Assembly: GCA_018296165.2 (NCBI GenBank)
Contig: JACKQL020000086.1
Location: 62,001-126,000 of the forward strand
Direction of reading: 5' to 3'
DNA from: Termitomyces sp. T153
Lineage: Eukaryota; Basidiomycota; Agaricomycetes; Agaricales; Lyophyllaceae
DNA: 64,000 nt
Part shown: piece after piece, positions 1 to 10,849 of the stretch
How positions within the stretch are numbered: position 1 is the stretch's first letter
Layout: each line of letters opens with the position of its first letter
Position numbers and translations under genes: made by a program
The notes under the pieces: model-generated
What the model was told of the DNA's origin: nothing
Databases searched by the model: none
Seen by the model: the letters and a program-made list of their open reading frames with translations, nothing else

Positions 1-1704
1 TGGCATCAAAATGCTCAATGCCGCCTTCCTCCACATGCACTTGACAAGATGGAACTCCCACCCTTCAATTACCAAGTTACACCACTCTTATCAAAAGAAC
101 ACCCAAGCACAGAAGCTACCCCACTGGAATGAATTATAGGAAAAAGAGAATTCTATATGAAATAGCTCCTCTGAAGTATCACAAACTTGCTAACATGTTC
201 TTTGAAGGAAGCAAAGAACCCCAAGTATCTAAATTGCATCCCCACCCCCTTGGACGCTCCTAAAGCCTTTCTTGACACCCCAGGGAATCAATATAAAGGC
301 CCAAGATGCCTCGACCCACCACTCCAGGCTACCCCAGACCTCTCCACACAACTCTGGATGCTGGCAACACAGCTCTAGAACTCACCACTTTGACTCTGAC
401 ATCTATCTAGGGAGCCTCCAACAATAATCCATCAATGCTGTCCCTATAGCACACACTCTGCCAGCCCAAATCCTTGACTACTGATCTTGAACCCCTCCAC
501 CCTTGTCAAGAAGGATGTCTACATGTAGAGACCACACTGCTAGAGCAACAGGAAAACAAACCCTATCTAAAATAGTTTCTCTAGAGTACCATAAGTTTGC
601 TGATGCAGTTTCCTAGAAAAGAGTAACACTTTCTGCCACCACCCACTGCCAAGTCAAAACTGCTGGAAGGCCACTGCTGCCTCTGCTCATTAACAGGTAA
701 GGACATCACATGCCCCAACCTCTATTACTGGAGTTGCAACTCCACTATCATCCTCCCCTCATCTCTCCAACAGAATCAACTAGCTAGTGAAAGAGCAAAC
801 TCAAGACATGCAAAGCAGTTTGCTCTCCAAGCCTGGCAATGTACTATGCAACCCAACTCCATATGCCAGAGCTTCAAACTAAATGCCAAGAAAAATGAAT
901 GGCTCCTCCAACTCTGCCCTGACAATCAAGGAATCAACAATGCCCTCAAAGAAGTGGTACTCCTTTCTCTCCTGATCAGAAAATCTTGTTGATCACCCCA
1001 TAGTGCCAAGAACTACCTCCACTCCATCTACAATAACCTCCAGACCACTCTGGAGCATGAATGATGATCACCCCCACACATGCCATGATGCCCTTAGAGT
1101 CTCAAGTAATGTCCTCATGTGACCAACTTTCCTGCCACTCTCCAGCATTCATAGATGACCACCTCTTCAACATGAACAATGTTTTTGCACATCTGAACAA
1201 CAGTCTGACCCACCCAAGCTCTGGGAACAACTAGAACACACCCACTGCATACCAGAATGACTCCTAGGACCACTGCCACTTATCCAACAACTCCATCACT
1301 TGCCACTTGCAGACTCAAGAACTTCCAAAAAAACCATCTCAGCCCTCATGGCCCCACAGTCAACTTCAGGAGCCTAAATACCAGACACATTGTCTAAGTA
1401 GAATAACCATGGAATGGGGGCCACAGATAATGACAACATTGTCTTCCTTAAGCCAGAGCTCAACACAGACTATGTGTGACAATACTGCCTCACTACTTGC
1501 CTCCTAGCTCATTCTATCCCTATGTACAATGTTGATGGCATGCTCAATAAAGCTGGCTCTATTTCCTTGGTAGTGGACCTAGTCCTTCATTACCAAGACC
1601 ACTCTGAGCAAGCTGTTTTGCCATCACTGGTCTGGGAAAACAAGACATGATCTTGGAGTTCACCTATGTGAACACAACCCTGAGATTGACTAGACAAAGG
1701 GTGA
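1..1704 (+). mobile_element. Rearranged Ty3/gypsy remnants
   Basis: This CpG-poor stretch holds short gypsy fragments with many stops and no usable gene. At about 1520-1700 the plus strand matches, base by base, the protease region of the better preserved gypsy copy at 57010-57215: a valine/isoleucine-asparagine-glycine segment, then NKAG, then VLHY. At about 1395-1450 there is instead a piece matching 6335-6390, which in the element lies after RNase H, so the order is scrambled. The rest (1-1390) has the same composition but I could not place it. The element continues after the LINE insertion at 5400. Confidence 0.7.
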
Positions 1705-1721
1705 GGTTAAGTGAATGAATG
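1705..1721 (-). repeat. LINE 3' tail, (ATTC)n
   Basis: Four TGAA units on the plus strand, which read as TTCA/ATTC at the 3' end of the minus-strand LINE. The same tail type ends a second LINE fragment at 29004-29030. Confidence 0.75.
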
Positions 1722-2153
1722 AATGAATCAAATTTAACTGCTGGCAAGCTACACTACTGAGCTAAGAAGTGGGGGTGACTCTCCCATCACACCTAGTGGG
1801 TTTATGTCTAATGTACTATACATGGTGACTGTTGTCATCATTGCTCCAATATCTTTAATCCATACATCACCTTTTCACATTTGTGTTGGTCTGTTGGCAG
1901 TTTGGCTCATCATTGTGCATGTTGGTAAGGTGTCCATGATGTCAGTTGCTTTGCTGTTGAGGCTCTTTCTCAGAAGTTAGATCCCTCATCTACTGTCTCC
2001 CTACTCTTTCCCTGCACCTTGGGCTGGCACCCTTGTTGTCTCAATCCTTGCCTTCCTGTCCACCAATATTTTTGTCTGTCTATCCATCCTGGGGTTTCTT
2101 TGTCTTCCTCTCCTCTCCTTCATCCTCCTCTCCTCTCCTCCCACCCTCCCTGC

Positions 2154-2612
2154 TCACCCCCCTTCCTCTCCTTCTCCTCCATCTGCCTCATTATACCCCT
2201 CTTCCTTGTTACTGCTCTCTTCCTCCTCTTCCTCCCTCTCTCTGTCATTTTCTTTGTTGTCTGCTGTCAGTTTAGCCATACTCACTTGTGGAAGTCTGGT
2301 CTTTGTGAATGCTCCTAATTTTTCCAAGAATTTTATCATTGCCATCAGGCCTTCCTTTGATCCTAGGAGGGTCTCTATATCAAGGTCTTGGTCAGCTTCT
2401 CTCAGTATTTCCCTGTACTCCTTGTATTGAGTGCATTCTTGTATTATATGGTCCCTTGTTTGGAGTGGTTCTCCACATGGGCATTCTTTCTGTTCATTAG
2501 GTACAAATCTGGCATAGTACTCACCAATAAATCTGTGTTTTGTTCTGCACTGTGTCAGTCTGCTGAATATCTCCCTCGGATCTTCCCACATGTGTTCCCT
2601 CAGTTTCCACAA
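2154..2612 (-). pseudogene. LINE C-terminal Cys/His domain
   Basis: This is the last part of the LINE ORF. A Cys-rich motif is visible near residue 43, CPCGEPLQTRDHIIQEC, the C-x-C-x8-H-x4-C type found at the C-terminus of fungal and arthropod LINEs after RNase H. It is followed by an acidic, Glu-rich stretch of low complexity. It is in frame with itself for 152 codons but lacks its own start and belongs to the longer broken ORF. Confidence 0.75.
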
Positions 2613-2900
2613 GGGTGGAAATGTGTTTGCCTTCTCAAAGCCACCTGTGGGGTTTGCTCTGATCCATTCTCATCTCCACTTTTCCATTGCTTTTTCCTTT
2701 GACTACCATTCTGCATGTGTTAGTGTTGTGTGGTTTGGTGTCTATAGGCAGGCTCCTTCCTTTGCTTCCTCATCCACCCTCTCATTTTCTTGGATTTCTG
2801 CATGTCCAGGGCACCATTCCACATGTACTGTCCTCTCTATGTCCTCACTTAGATAGGTGTCAATTATGTCAGTGAATTTTATCATCTCTCTTTGTCCTGG

Positions 2901-3626
2901 TCATTCCTTTGGTTCATATATATTTGTTACTACTGCTGAGTTGTCAGCATATAACTGTATATGTTTTATTACCTCATATTTCCTTACATACTGGACTGCT
3001 TTGCCTGCTGCTTGGGTCAGTCCTACTATTTTGGCATCATATACCTCTGCTTTTTGTCCTAGGCCTCCCCTTTTTGCTATCACTTCCCTGCCTCTGTGGT
3101 AACCTACTATGCTCCATTCTATATCCTTCCCTGTTGAGTTCTCTCCTGCATTCAACATTGAGCCATCAGAGTACATGATAAGGGTGCTGGGGTCACATGA
3201 AAGTTGTTGGATTGTCTCCTTGTGAGCCTTAGCTGCTTTGTCTTTTTTCATGGTAGGGTCTGTTCCTCTGATCATTAGTCTGCCCCTGTATGATTTGGCC
3301 ATCTGTTGCCAGGGTGGCTTGAGGAATGGTTTGATCTTTTCCCCTTCTCCCAGCCTGTATGTTCTTCTGGTCAAGTTCTCCAGTTGCATTGGCTTTGGTT
3401 TCCTTCTGCCACTACTCCATTTGCATGACAGCAGTGGGGGTTTTACCTTTGGTGGTGCCCCATTTCTCCATTCATCTGGCAGCCATTCAATTATGGGGTG
3501 CATCTCTTGTAGTTGGTGCAGCCTATGGGCATATCCTTCACATGTTAGTTCCATTGTAATCTCTATTGGCAGTATTGCTAGGTCAATCTCCAGCACTTTG
3601 ATGGGTGTAGTTCTGAATGCTCCCAC
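2901..3626 (-). pseudogene. LINE RNase H domain
   Basis: 241 open codons. The RNase H pattern is visible: the first aspartate in MYSDGSMLNAG (about residue 154), a conserved AEVYDAK block about 45 residues later, and LYADNSAVV with a further aspartate. In related elements the middle block normally reads AExxDAE, so the Glu-to-Lys change there may have removed a catalytic acid. The N-terminal part has the Trp-rich linker between reverse transcriptase and RNase H (a conserved RTTP segment is seen at the start). It lies directly downstream of the reverse transcriptase in the same element. Confidence 0.8.
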
Positions 3627-3666
3627 TATGTGTCATAGTGCCTCATTTTGTACTCTTTTTGGTTTG

Positions 3667-4347
3667 TCAATGTGATTCCTTTTGCCTGTCCACCATACTG
3701 GGCTGGCATATGTCATTACTGGTATTACACATGTCCTGTATAGCATTCTGAGTTGTATTTATGACAGGCCTCTTGCCATGTTTACCAGCATCATCATGTC
3801 TCCATGAGTGGTGCATTCCCTCTGATTTCTCTGGCACCATTAACAGACCAACTCTCGTGAGCCATGTTGCCACCTCTGTAAATGTGATACGTATCATTCT
3901 GACATTTGTGTCAATGAATGCTGATGAGACCCTCAGTGTCCTGTTATCAATGTACATGTCCAGGACTGGGTTGGTTGGGTTGTCCTCTCTTAGTAGGGTT
4001 CTCCTTCCTTCTCTTATTCCTAGTCCTGACCTTTTTGCCTCCATCATTTCTACTATCTCACTCCCATATATGATTGATAGAATTGGTGATACTGGTGAGC
4101 CTTGTGGGATGCCATTCCTTACTGGTTTCATATCTCCTCTGCTCCTATCTAAGCATATCACTGCTTTCCTCCCTGACAGGAATGATGCCACCCACTTCAC
4201 CAGTGGGAGTGGTATCTTCTTGTGTTGCATTTCTCTCAGCAGTCTTGCATGATTTACATTGTCAAAGTAACCTGAAATGTCAAAGGTCAGCACTGTCATG
4301 ACTTTTCTGTAGTTGCATGCTGCTTGGATGTCCTGTATGTGTGTCAA
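3667..4347 (-). pseudogene. LINE reverse transcriptase, palm/thumb
   Basis: The reverse transcriptase blocks are clear: FDISGYFDNVNHARLL (block A with the first catalytic Asp), GIPQGSPVSPILSIIYG (block B), and a block C that reads MYIDN where an active enzyme has the YxDD pair. The second catalytic Asp is therefore Asn. A thumb region (TWLTRVGL...KSEGMHH) follows. The 5' part of the domain continues in another frame at 4391-4734 after a break near 4348-4390. Confidence 0.85.
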
Positions 4348-4390
4348 TAGTGCCTCATTTGTTGCACTGCATGGTCACCCCCCAAATTAG

Positions 4391-4734
4391 TTAGTTGGGA
4401 TCAGGTCCTCTTTCCTTACCATGTAGCTTAACCATTTTGCAACTACACTCTCCAGTACCTTGCTCATGCATTCCAGCAATTGTATCAGTCAGTATGCTCT
4501 TGGTTCTGTGTAATCTGGCTTGTTTGGCTTTCTCAGAGCCACTGCAATTTCTCTCCACCATACTGCTGGATGGTGGCCAGTTTGGACACAGTGGTGCATC
4601 AAACCCAAGATTGTGTCTTCCTCTGCTTCCCATGCCCACCAGACTGCCATAAATGGTTGTTGGCTCTCACCTGGAGCTTTTTTAGTGCTATGCCTACAGA
4701 TCACTTCATGTATCTCATCTCTTGACACTTTCAC
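4391..4734 (-). pseudogene. LINE reverse transcriptase, N-terminal blocks
   Basis: The minus strand shows the conserved KKAPGESQQPF block, the W(W)REIAVALRKPNKPDYTEPRAY block and the spacing typical of the reverse transcriptase finger region of I/Tad1-like LINEs. At least two frames are needed (4489-4734 and 4391-4639), so there are frameshifts here. Confidence 0.75.
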
Positions 4735-4990
4735 ATGCTCAATGTCATCCAGTTGGGTCTGTAAGAGTTCTGGGGGGTCGTTGTCCTCTAGGATTGGTGG
4801 GGGTTTGAATAATGCATTTCTGAGCGCATCACATTTGTCTTTGTGTCTTACTGCTGGCTCTTGTCCTACTCTCTTGATGGCTGGTGAAGGGTAGTTTTGT
4901 GTGCCTTTTGTGTGTCACTTCCTTGAGTGTCTTGGTAATCCAATCTCTCTTCTCCCTTTTGTATAGTCTCCTGAAGTAGTTAGTAGTCTT

Positions 4991-5399
4991 TCAAAGAGCA
5001 CAACTTATCATTTCATTTTGCTCTCCCCATCTCTCTTTGTGCTGTCTTTGCTGCTCTCTTAGCCTTGTTCTTGTTTCATTTGTGATCCCAAGGTCTTCTG
5101 TCCACCATGGCCTTGCCTTCTCCAATTTCTGCCTCTCCTTCACAGTCTCTGCCATTGTCATTTTCATTGCTTCCATGATGAGCCAAGCATCCTCATCAAG
5201 TTCTGCTAGCGATCATGCTTTGCATGTGTCTTGTACCCATTCCTACCTGTGACTGTTCTTTTCCATTGCCATTGACAATGCAGTCATCCATTCATCTGGT
5301 TTTGCCTCCTTGAAATTGTATTTTGTGTCTGTAACATTTTCAATTTCAGTACTGCCATGGTCTATTACCCATCACAACACATGGTGGTCAGAACCACAT
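4991..5399 (-). pseudogene. LINE endonuclease tail and linker
   Basis: Reading leftwards from 5399 the minus strand gives a CGSDHHVLWW segment. The Ser-Asp-His triplet is the last signature of the APE-type endonuclease. A DEW motif about 35 residues on and the WWTEDL linker motif at about 5110 follow. The first two thirds of the endonuclease are missing, which places the truncation point of the insertion. Confidence 0.65.
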
Positions 5400-6559
5400 G
5401 AAGGTGAAGATGAGCCACTGCTCTTGTTGATGCATGACTTGTGCTGAAGAAGCCTGTAAGGAGTATAGAGCAAAGGTTTGTGAGCATGCTGCCATGTGTG
5501 CCTGCCATGCAGGGCATCTCCCTTATGCTGATCTTGACCTCCTGAATCCCCCCCCCTTTGGCATTCCTTCTTAGAGAGGCCCTCTACAAGGATGTATGAG
5601 GTGTTGGGTGTGAACCTCAAGAGGAAGAGGAAGGCAAAGGAGAATCCACCAGCACTCTGGACCCAGAGTCTTCAGACAAAACCATTGAGGTAGGTGATAG
5701 GTGATAGGATCTATGCTACAACTCTCTGCTCCCCTCCTACAGTGGCAGAGATTTGGGCCAGTCAGACCACTTTTCAATGTCTAGCCAAGGCATTTGCAGC
5801 AAACTCCCAGCCCAAGCCTTTTCATAGCACAGTCCCTGATCACCTCCACAATTTTGAGGATGTATTCTCCAAGACATCCTTTGACTCACTCCTAGAGCAT
5901 AAGCAGTGAGATCATGCAATTGAGCTGATACCAGATGCCAAACCCTCCAGCTGCAAAGTCTATTCTCTTGCACCCTGTGAGCAGGATGAGCTGGATGCAT
6001 TCCTACAGGAGAATCTTAGCTCTGGATGGATATGACCCTCTAAGTCCCCAACTGGAGCCAAGGAACAAGAAGGAAGTACAGGCCTTTCTTGGGTTTTTCA
6101 ACTTCTACTGGAGGTACATACAGGACTTCTCCCACCATGCCCGACCCCTCTTTGACCTCACAGGCAAGGATGCAGCATGGCAATGGGAGGCTCCACAGCA
6201 AGCTGCCTTTGATGCCCTCAAACAGTCAAGCTCAGTGGTCCTTGTATCTGGCCAACTTTGACTTCTCACTGCATTACAAGCCAGGACAAAGCATGGACAA
6301 ACCAGATGCATTGTCCAGGCAGGCTGACCATGGCACAGGGGCAGGGAATAATGACAACATTGTCCTCCTCAAGCCAGAGCTCTTTGCTATCTGTGCTATA
6401 GAAGGGATTGTGGTCCAAAGGGACAAGGCAAACATCCTCAGAAACATCAAAGAGGGAACCAGGAGTGTGCACAAGAGGATGCTGTTGCTCAGGCCGCACT
6501 GGCCATATGAGCTCGACAAGCAAGTGGAGTTAAAGTGAAGTCTGTGCATGCAGATGAGG

Positions 6560-7440
6560 GGGCCTTCAGGATGGACTTCCAACCTTCTAAGGATGCATCT
6601 ATGTGCCTAACATTCCAGAACTTTGCCAACACATTGTGGAGCAACATCATGACTCTTGAGTAGCCAGACATCCTGGAAGGTGGTAGACATTGGAGCTGGT
6701 ATCCTGGAATTACTGGTGGCCTCAAATCTCCTGATATGTAGGCACCTACACTAGCACCTGTGATCTCTGCCTCCACACCAAGCCTTGCTGCCAGGCACCC
6801 ATGGGGTAGCTCCACCCTCTCCCCATTCCAACTGCTCACTGGAGTGTTGCATCTGTAGACTGCATTGTGGGACTCCTAGATGCTCATGGGTATAATGCTG
6901 TGATGGTAGTGGTGGACTTCTATGGTAAATGAGCCCACTTCATCCCCACCCACACAACATGCTCTGCCTTGGGAGTGGCTAGTCTGTATTGCAAGAATGT
7001 CTGGAAGCTCCATGGTCTGTTGGATGGGTGTGTCTCTGACCAGGGCCCCTAATTTGTGGCAGAGTTCACTTGGGAACTGTATTGCCTTCTGGGAGTGAAG
7101 CTCCATACCACCACAGCCTATCACCCTCAGTCAGATGGTCAGACAGAATATGTTGACCGGGAATTGGAACAGTATCTCTGCCTGTTTTGTAATGAGAGGG
7201 AGGATGACCAGGATGAGCTGCTGCCAGACACTGAATTCCAATACAACAACCATGCTAACCCTTCCAGGCAGATGACTCCATTCTTCCTGGACACTAATAG
7301 GCACCCTCATATGATATTGTAACCTTGGGCATGCCCCTCTGAGAATGACTCCATCAACAAGTTTGTTGACCAGATGAAAAGGGCACAGGAGGAGGCAAAA
7401 GCTGCATTGGTGAAGGCCAAGGAGGACATGGCATGGTACT
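6560..7440 (+). pseudogene. Gypsy integrase remnant
   Basis: The best preserved stretch is 7056-7322: an EFTWELYCLLGVKLHTTTAYHP segment followed by a DGQTEYVDRELEQYLC segment, which is the third integrase core block with its Glu, and then the NNHANPSRQMTPFF block. The second core Asp is seen in VSDQGP at about 7030-7045, just before an in-frame stop. The C-terminal part (7374-7680) has the usual MKRAQEEAKAAL and DHVYLDSSDIKTTRPSQKL blocks that precede the chromodomain. Confidence 0.8.
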
Positions 7441-7715
7441 ATGATTGCAGATGGACACCAGCCCCAGTTTACAAGCCCAGAGACCATGTGTACTTGGATA
7501 GCTCAGACATTAAGACAACAAGGCCATCCCAGAAGCTGTCACATTGTCATCTTGGCCCCTTCATGGTGGAGAAGAAGGTAGGGACTTTGGCATACCAACT
7601 TAAACTCCCAGCAGGCCTATGCCAGTTGCACCCAGTCTTCAATGTGGTCAAACGGTTCCCAGCTTCAGAGGATCCAATCCCTGGCCACCACCCTAAGCCA
7701 CCCCCACCACCAGTG

Positions 7716-7918
7716 CTGGTTGATGATGAGGAGGAGTATGAAGTGGAAGAAATTGTGGATAGCAGGATATTCTGAGGGAAGTTGCAGTTCAAGGTGAAAT
7801 GGAAGGGATATGGCATTGAGGACATCTCTTGGGAACCACAGGCCAGTGTATGTGCACCTGCTCTGGTCTGGGATTTCTACCACAGACATCTCAATGCTCC
7901 AAAAGCCATTTGAGGCAT
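7716..7918 (+). pseudogene. Chromodomain at the C-terminus of gypsy pol
   Basis: The acidic lead-in (DDEEEYEVEEIVDSR) is followed by KLQFKVKWKGYGIEDISWEP and, about ten residues on, FYHRHLNAPK. The spaced aromatic residues (Y, W, W) are those of a chromodomain, which in chromoviruses targets integration to modified chromatin. One TGA (7773-7775) interrupts it. A homologous domain occurs on the minus strand at 61680-61920. Confidence 0.85.
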
Positions 7919-8003
7919 CTACCCCATTTCAGTGGCTGACCAGGCAATTTGTGACTTTTTCTATCCAGTACATTGAGATGCTGCATGCTAAGGGAGGGGA
8001 TTA

Positions 8004-8733
8004 TGTCAGAGGACCACTGTTTTAGGTCAGCATGTGCATGGCCACAATCATGCATGTGCAAGTCTGTGTCATGTGATTAGGCCAGCATGTGCATGGCCAC
8101 AATCATGTGCATGCAAGTCTTGGTCATGTGATTTGGCCAGCATGTGCATGGCTGGGGCTATGCACATGCAAGTCATGTGATTTTCCTGTTCTACTGTACA
8201 GTTGTGTCCCATGAGTCTGAAGGCCTAGAGTGTAGCATCTGGCCTAAGGAGTCCTCAGACTTGTTCTCTTTGGATCTCCCTTTGTGTGAGGGGATGTCAG
8301 CCATGAATATTCTAAGCCAAGCCCATCACTCACATCCTGACCAAACAGTCAAAGTGAGTGGCAAGCAAGCTGGCCTGGAGTCATAGCAAGCAAGTGGTGG
8401 GCAACTAACATGAGAGGCAGAGTTGGAGGGCAGAGCAAGGCAAGGGGCAGCACTGGCTGAGCTCACAGTTATGCTAGTGAATAAACCTGGAAGTGATGCT
8501 AGTCTATTCCCAGGTCTGCCTTATATAACACAAGGCTACTCAGATGACTAAGTACCTATGACTATGTCAGAGGCTGCTGACTACAACCTAATGACAAAGC
8601 AGAGGCCAATGACTATGAAATACTGACTAATTGGGCTCAGTAGCAGAAGGATCAATGATCAACAACAATATACCATGTGCCAAGTACAATATACCCATTA
8701 GGCCTGGGAGCCAAGACAGTGAGGAGGAGAAGA
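8004..8733 (+). repeat. Probable 3' LTR of the gypsy remnant
   Basis: The LTR start is taken at TGTCAGAGG, directly after a purine tract (AAGGGAGGGGATTA at 7990-8003) that fits a polypurine tract. The right end is uncertain: TATATAACA near 8510-8531 is a candidate CA end, but the CpG-poor composition continues to about 8733, where a different repeat starts. Confidence 0.5.
8025..8184 (+). repeat. 55-bp tandem repeat, three units
   Basis: Three consecutive units begin at 8025, 8080 and 8135, each starting GG(T/C)CAGCATGTGCATGG and ending CATGTGATT. The third is slightly shorter. They lie just inside the LTR start, a position consistent with U3 enhancer-like repeats, but no function can be read from the sequence. 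Confidence 0.75.
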
Positions 8734-8734
8734 T

Positions 8735-9030
8735 AGGGCCAGCAAATTTACAAAACATCTGCAGAAATTAGCAGAGGATCGAGGCATGTATTCTCATAGA
8801 CCATCAGACAAAAACTCTTCTTTGATGCCTGACAAGCAGTTACCCTACCCAATCTCAACATGTGGTGCATCATAACATACATCGACGCATCTGGGATAAA
8901 GATAACATTGAAGAATTCGAAAAAGGTCAAGACTAAGAGGCTCAAGAAAATCATCTTGGGAATACAGAGATGACCAGAATAGCTTCTCCACAAGGGTAAG
9001 GTTTTTCTATTGGAATGGAGGTGACATTTT
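8735..9030. repeat. Dispersed repeat R, copy 1
   Basis: About 280 bp shared with 18640-18925 and 20775-21005. The anchor is ATCTGCAGAAATTAGCAGAG, followed by GGATCGAGGCATGT, then CATCAGACAAAAACTC, and it ends near CCACAAGGGTAAGGTTT. No terminal repeats or coding capacity were recognised. The CpG-rich host-type sequence begins here. Confidence 0.75.
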
Positions 9031-9589
9031 AACTTGGCTGTCTAGGCTTCTCCCTCCACCGCAATCTGCACATGAAGCAAGAAATTTGAGGTCCAAGTTC
9101 CTGTTGAAATGTAATTTTTCAGATGATCATGCTCTTGGCTGGTATTTTTAAACCTGATGCACCATGAATCAAGGGCAGTGCCAATCGAAGGCAATCATTG
9201 TAGACAATTGCAAGGAACCTTTGCTACCTTTGGGTTTGTGGATCTCACATGTTGCTAGTTTGATTCATGACCGACTCTTGGTCCAGAAGAGTAAGCTCAG
9301 GCGGCTCATCAGGCTATGAAGCCTCTCCCTTCAAACTCTTTGTAAGTCTGAAATTTGAATCAATCTTTGACAACACTGAGTGCCCGACTTGACTGTTTCT
9401 AGTGGATGTTCTCACCAGGGTGCAGACAGTCTGACGAAATGATCTAGAGGGGATCAATGCTGCAGCAATATACAATAACATTTCTGCAGTTCTCGACATG
9501 TATCATCATCAAGACGGTGATAATTCTGGGTCAGAAGGTCTCGCGTCACCTTGCTGATTCATCACAAGTTTAGCCTAAATATTGTACTA

Positions 9590-9870
9590 TATGCACGTTG
9601 ATTTTCTTCAATCTTATTCATTGAGTGAGGCCATTATCCTGTACCTTCATCTGTGGGCACTCGTCTCATCATAATATTATATCCAAATTTTTGTTGGACC
9701 GTTCACACATAAATGATCAAAGACTGGTTCGTCAACAGGTAATCAAGGAGTGCGGAAAAATAACGGGGATGATGTTCAATTTCAGAATTAAGGGTTCGAT
9801 AAGACTCACCTCGAAGTGCGTGATTAACGCGTATTTCTCAATGTTTTTGAACAATGCTGATGGTTAAGAA
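9590..9870. repeat. Duplicated block shared with 19015-19215
   Basis: The segment with CATAATATTATATCCAAATT and TTTTTGTTG, then GGGGATGATGTTC, recurs at 19015-19215 with small changes. Together with repeat R it marks a segmental duplication (8735-9870 against 18640-19215). The intervening 9031-9589 shows no gene that I can recognise. Confidence 0.65.
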
Positions 9871-10189
9871 AGATATGAATGAGATCATTGACATTGTGCT
9901 CTAATCCAGACCTCTGTTTTAACTTTTCCTTGCCGTCTTTCTTTTAAAAACTAATCACGCTTACACCAGCAACGAATGGATCAGATGACCAAATGACTTC
10001 TTGCTGATGTGCACGGACAGCAGGTGTTTATCAATATACTGAATATACGTACTATGTACTTATAGCGCTACAGGTATTTGGTGTGTATGTTCAATATATC
10101 CGAAGTAGTGCAGTGATCTAGTCATCATCTATCATTGGCAGGCGTACGTAAGACGGATTAGAGACGATCTCAGAGCTTTTTCCCTCTTG
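9871..10189. other. No gene recognised
   Basis: Intergenic-type sequence. I see no coding pattern, tRNA or repeat ends here. Confidence 0.5.
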
Positions 10190-10849
10190 ATCCTGTGACT
10201 TTTTCTTGGAACGACTGGTATCAAGTGCATTGGGATCGGCTCCAAGACTGGAGGACGTTTTGCAGATTGTGCGATGGTGTAGTAGTGTCGACAACACTAG
10301 AAACTGTGATTTGATAAAGTAGTACAGACATAACTACAGAAGTTTTATGAAATCTCTTTCTCTTTCTTTTTTTTGTCTTTTTTGACCCATTTGATGCCCA
10401 GTTGATCGGGGGGAAACATATTATAAACAAATCATCAAGCATATTGTACTTTATGGAATAGGTTCTACATTAGATCATCTCTTGTATCTAGGCTCGCCTC
10501 ACGAGAGATTGTGGCGCCAGGCATTGATCCAGAACCACAACAAAGCTGTTCTTCTCATAATCTACGTATTTACAATGAGGTCGTCGGACACCCTCGCACC
10601 ACCCCTCGCACTTCTCATCCTGATCTGCATACAGACCTTACGCGCTAATGATAGATAATTCATCAAGTTACCAACTCATATAGAAAGAAAGGAATACTAC
10701 AGAACAACAACCTGTGTCGTTCGATGCAGGAAAAGAAAATGTATTATATTCAAACTAATCCCTCAAAGAAATATTCAAGCCCTCCGCCAGTTTATACAGA
10801 TAGGATTTTGCACGTTATGAACAAACACCCCATATTGCTTCTTATTTCC
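10190..10849. repeat. Duplicated 3' flank of the F-box gene
   Basis: From TCAAGTGCATTGGGATCGGC (about 10219) to the F-box 3' end, this closely matches 25690-26340, the 3' flank of the intact paralogue. Shared landmarks are CAGACATAACTACAGAAG, ATGAAATCTCTTTCTC and the GATCATCTCTT block. It shows that the F-box gene was duplicated together with its flank. Confidence 0.75.

Larger units (their letters stand above)
1705..5399 (-). mobile_element. 5'-truncated LINE (Tad1-like, RNase H-bearing)
   Basis: On the minus strand the coding pieces run in order: tail of an AP endonuclease (5399-5270), linker (5176-4991), reverse transcriptase (4734-3667), RNase H (3626-2901) and a C-terminal Cys/His motif (2612-2400). 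The 3' end, at the left, is a short tetranucleotide tail (TGAA on the plus strand). The flanks are one gypsy sequence: the left side ends at the protease region and the right side resumes with AAGGTGAAGATGAGC, matching 57207-57225. An imperfect target duplication is visible (AGGTTAAG at left, AGGTGAAG at right, 7 of 8). Starting inside the endonuclease is typical 5' truncation. Many stops and frameshifts show it is dead. Assignment to the Tad1 clade rests on domain order only. Confidence 0.82.
5400..8003 (+). pseudogene. Ty3/gypsy pol remnant with internal deletions
   Basis: Continuation of the element at 1-1704. In order: the region after protease (5460-5720, matching 57290-57500); the start of reverse transcriptase (5930-6035); an abrupt jump at about 6036-6055 to the EPRNKKEVQAFLGF block that follows the palm, so the catalytic palm is deleted; a second jump near 6235-6245 that removes RNase H and lands at LANFDFSLHYKPGQS; then integrase (6560-7430) and a chromodomain (7716-7918). 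Stops interrupt every part. Position 7048-7050 is a TAA inside the integrase SDQGP..F motif. CpG is nearly absent. Confidence 0.82.

Noticed and set aside
2019..4894. Series of long plus-strand frames rich in Leu, Ser and Pro
   Set aside because: They are antisense to the LINE, whose domains are all on the minus strand. The composition is the mirror of that coding sequence.
8025..8184. CRISPR-like or regulatory array
   Set aside because: Units are directly adjacent without spacers and lie just inside a retrotransposon LTR.
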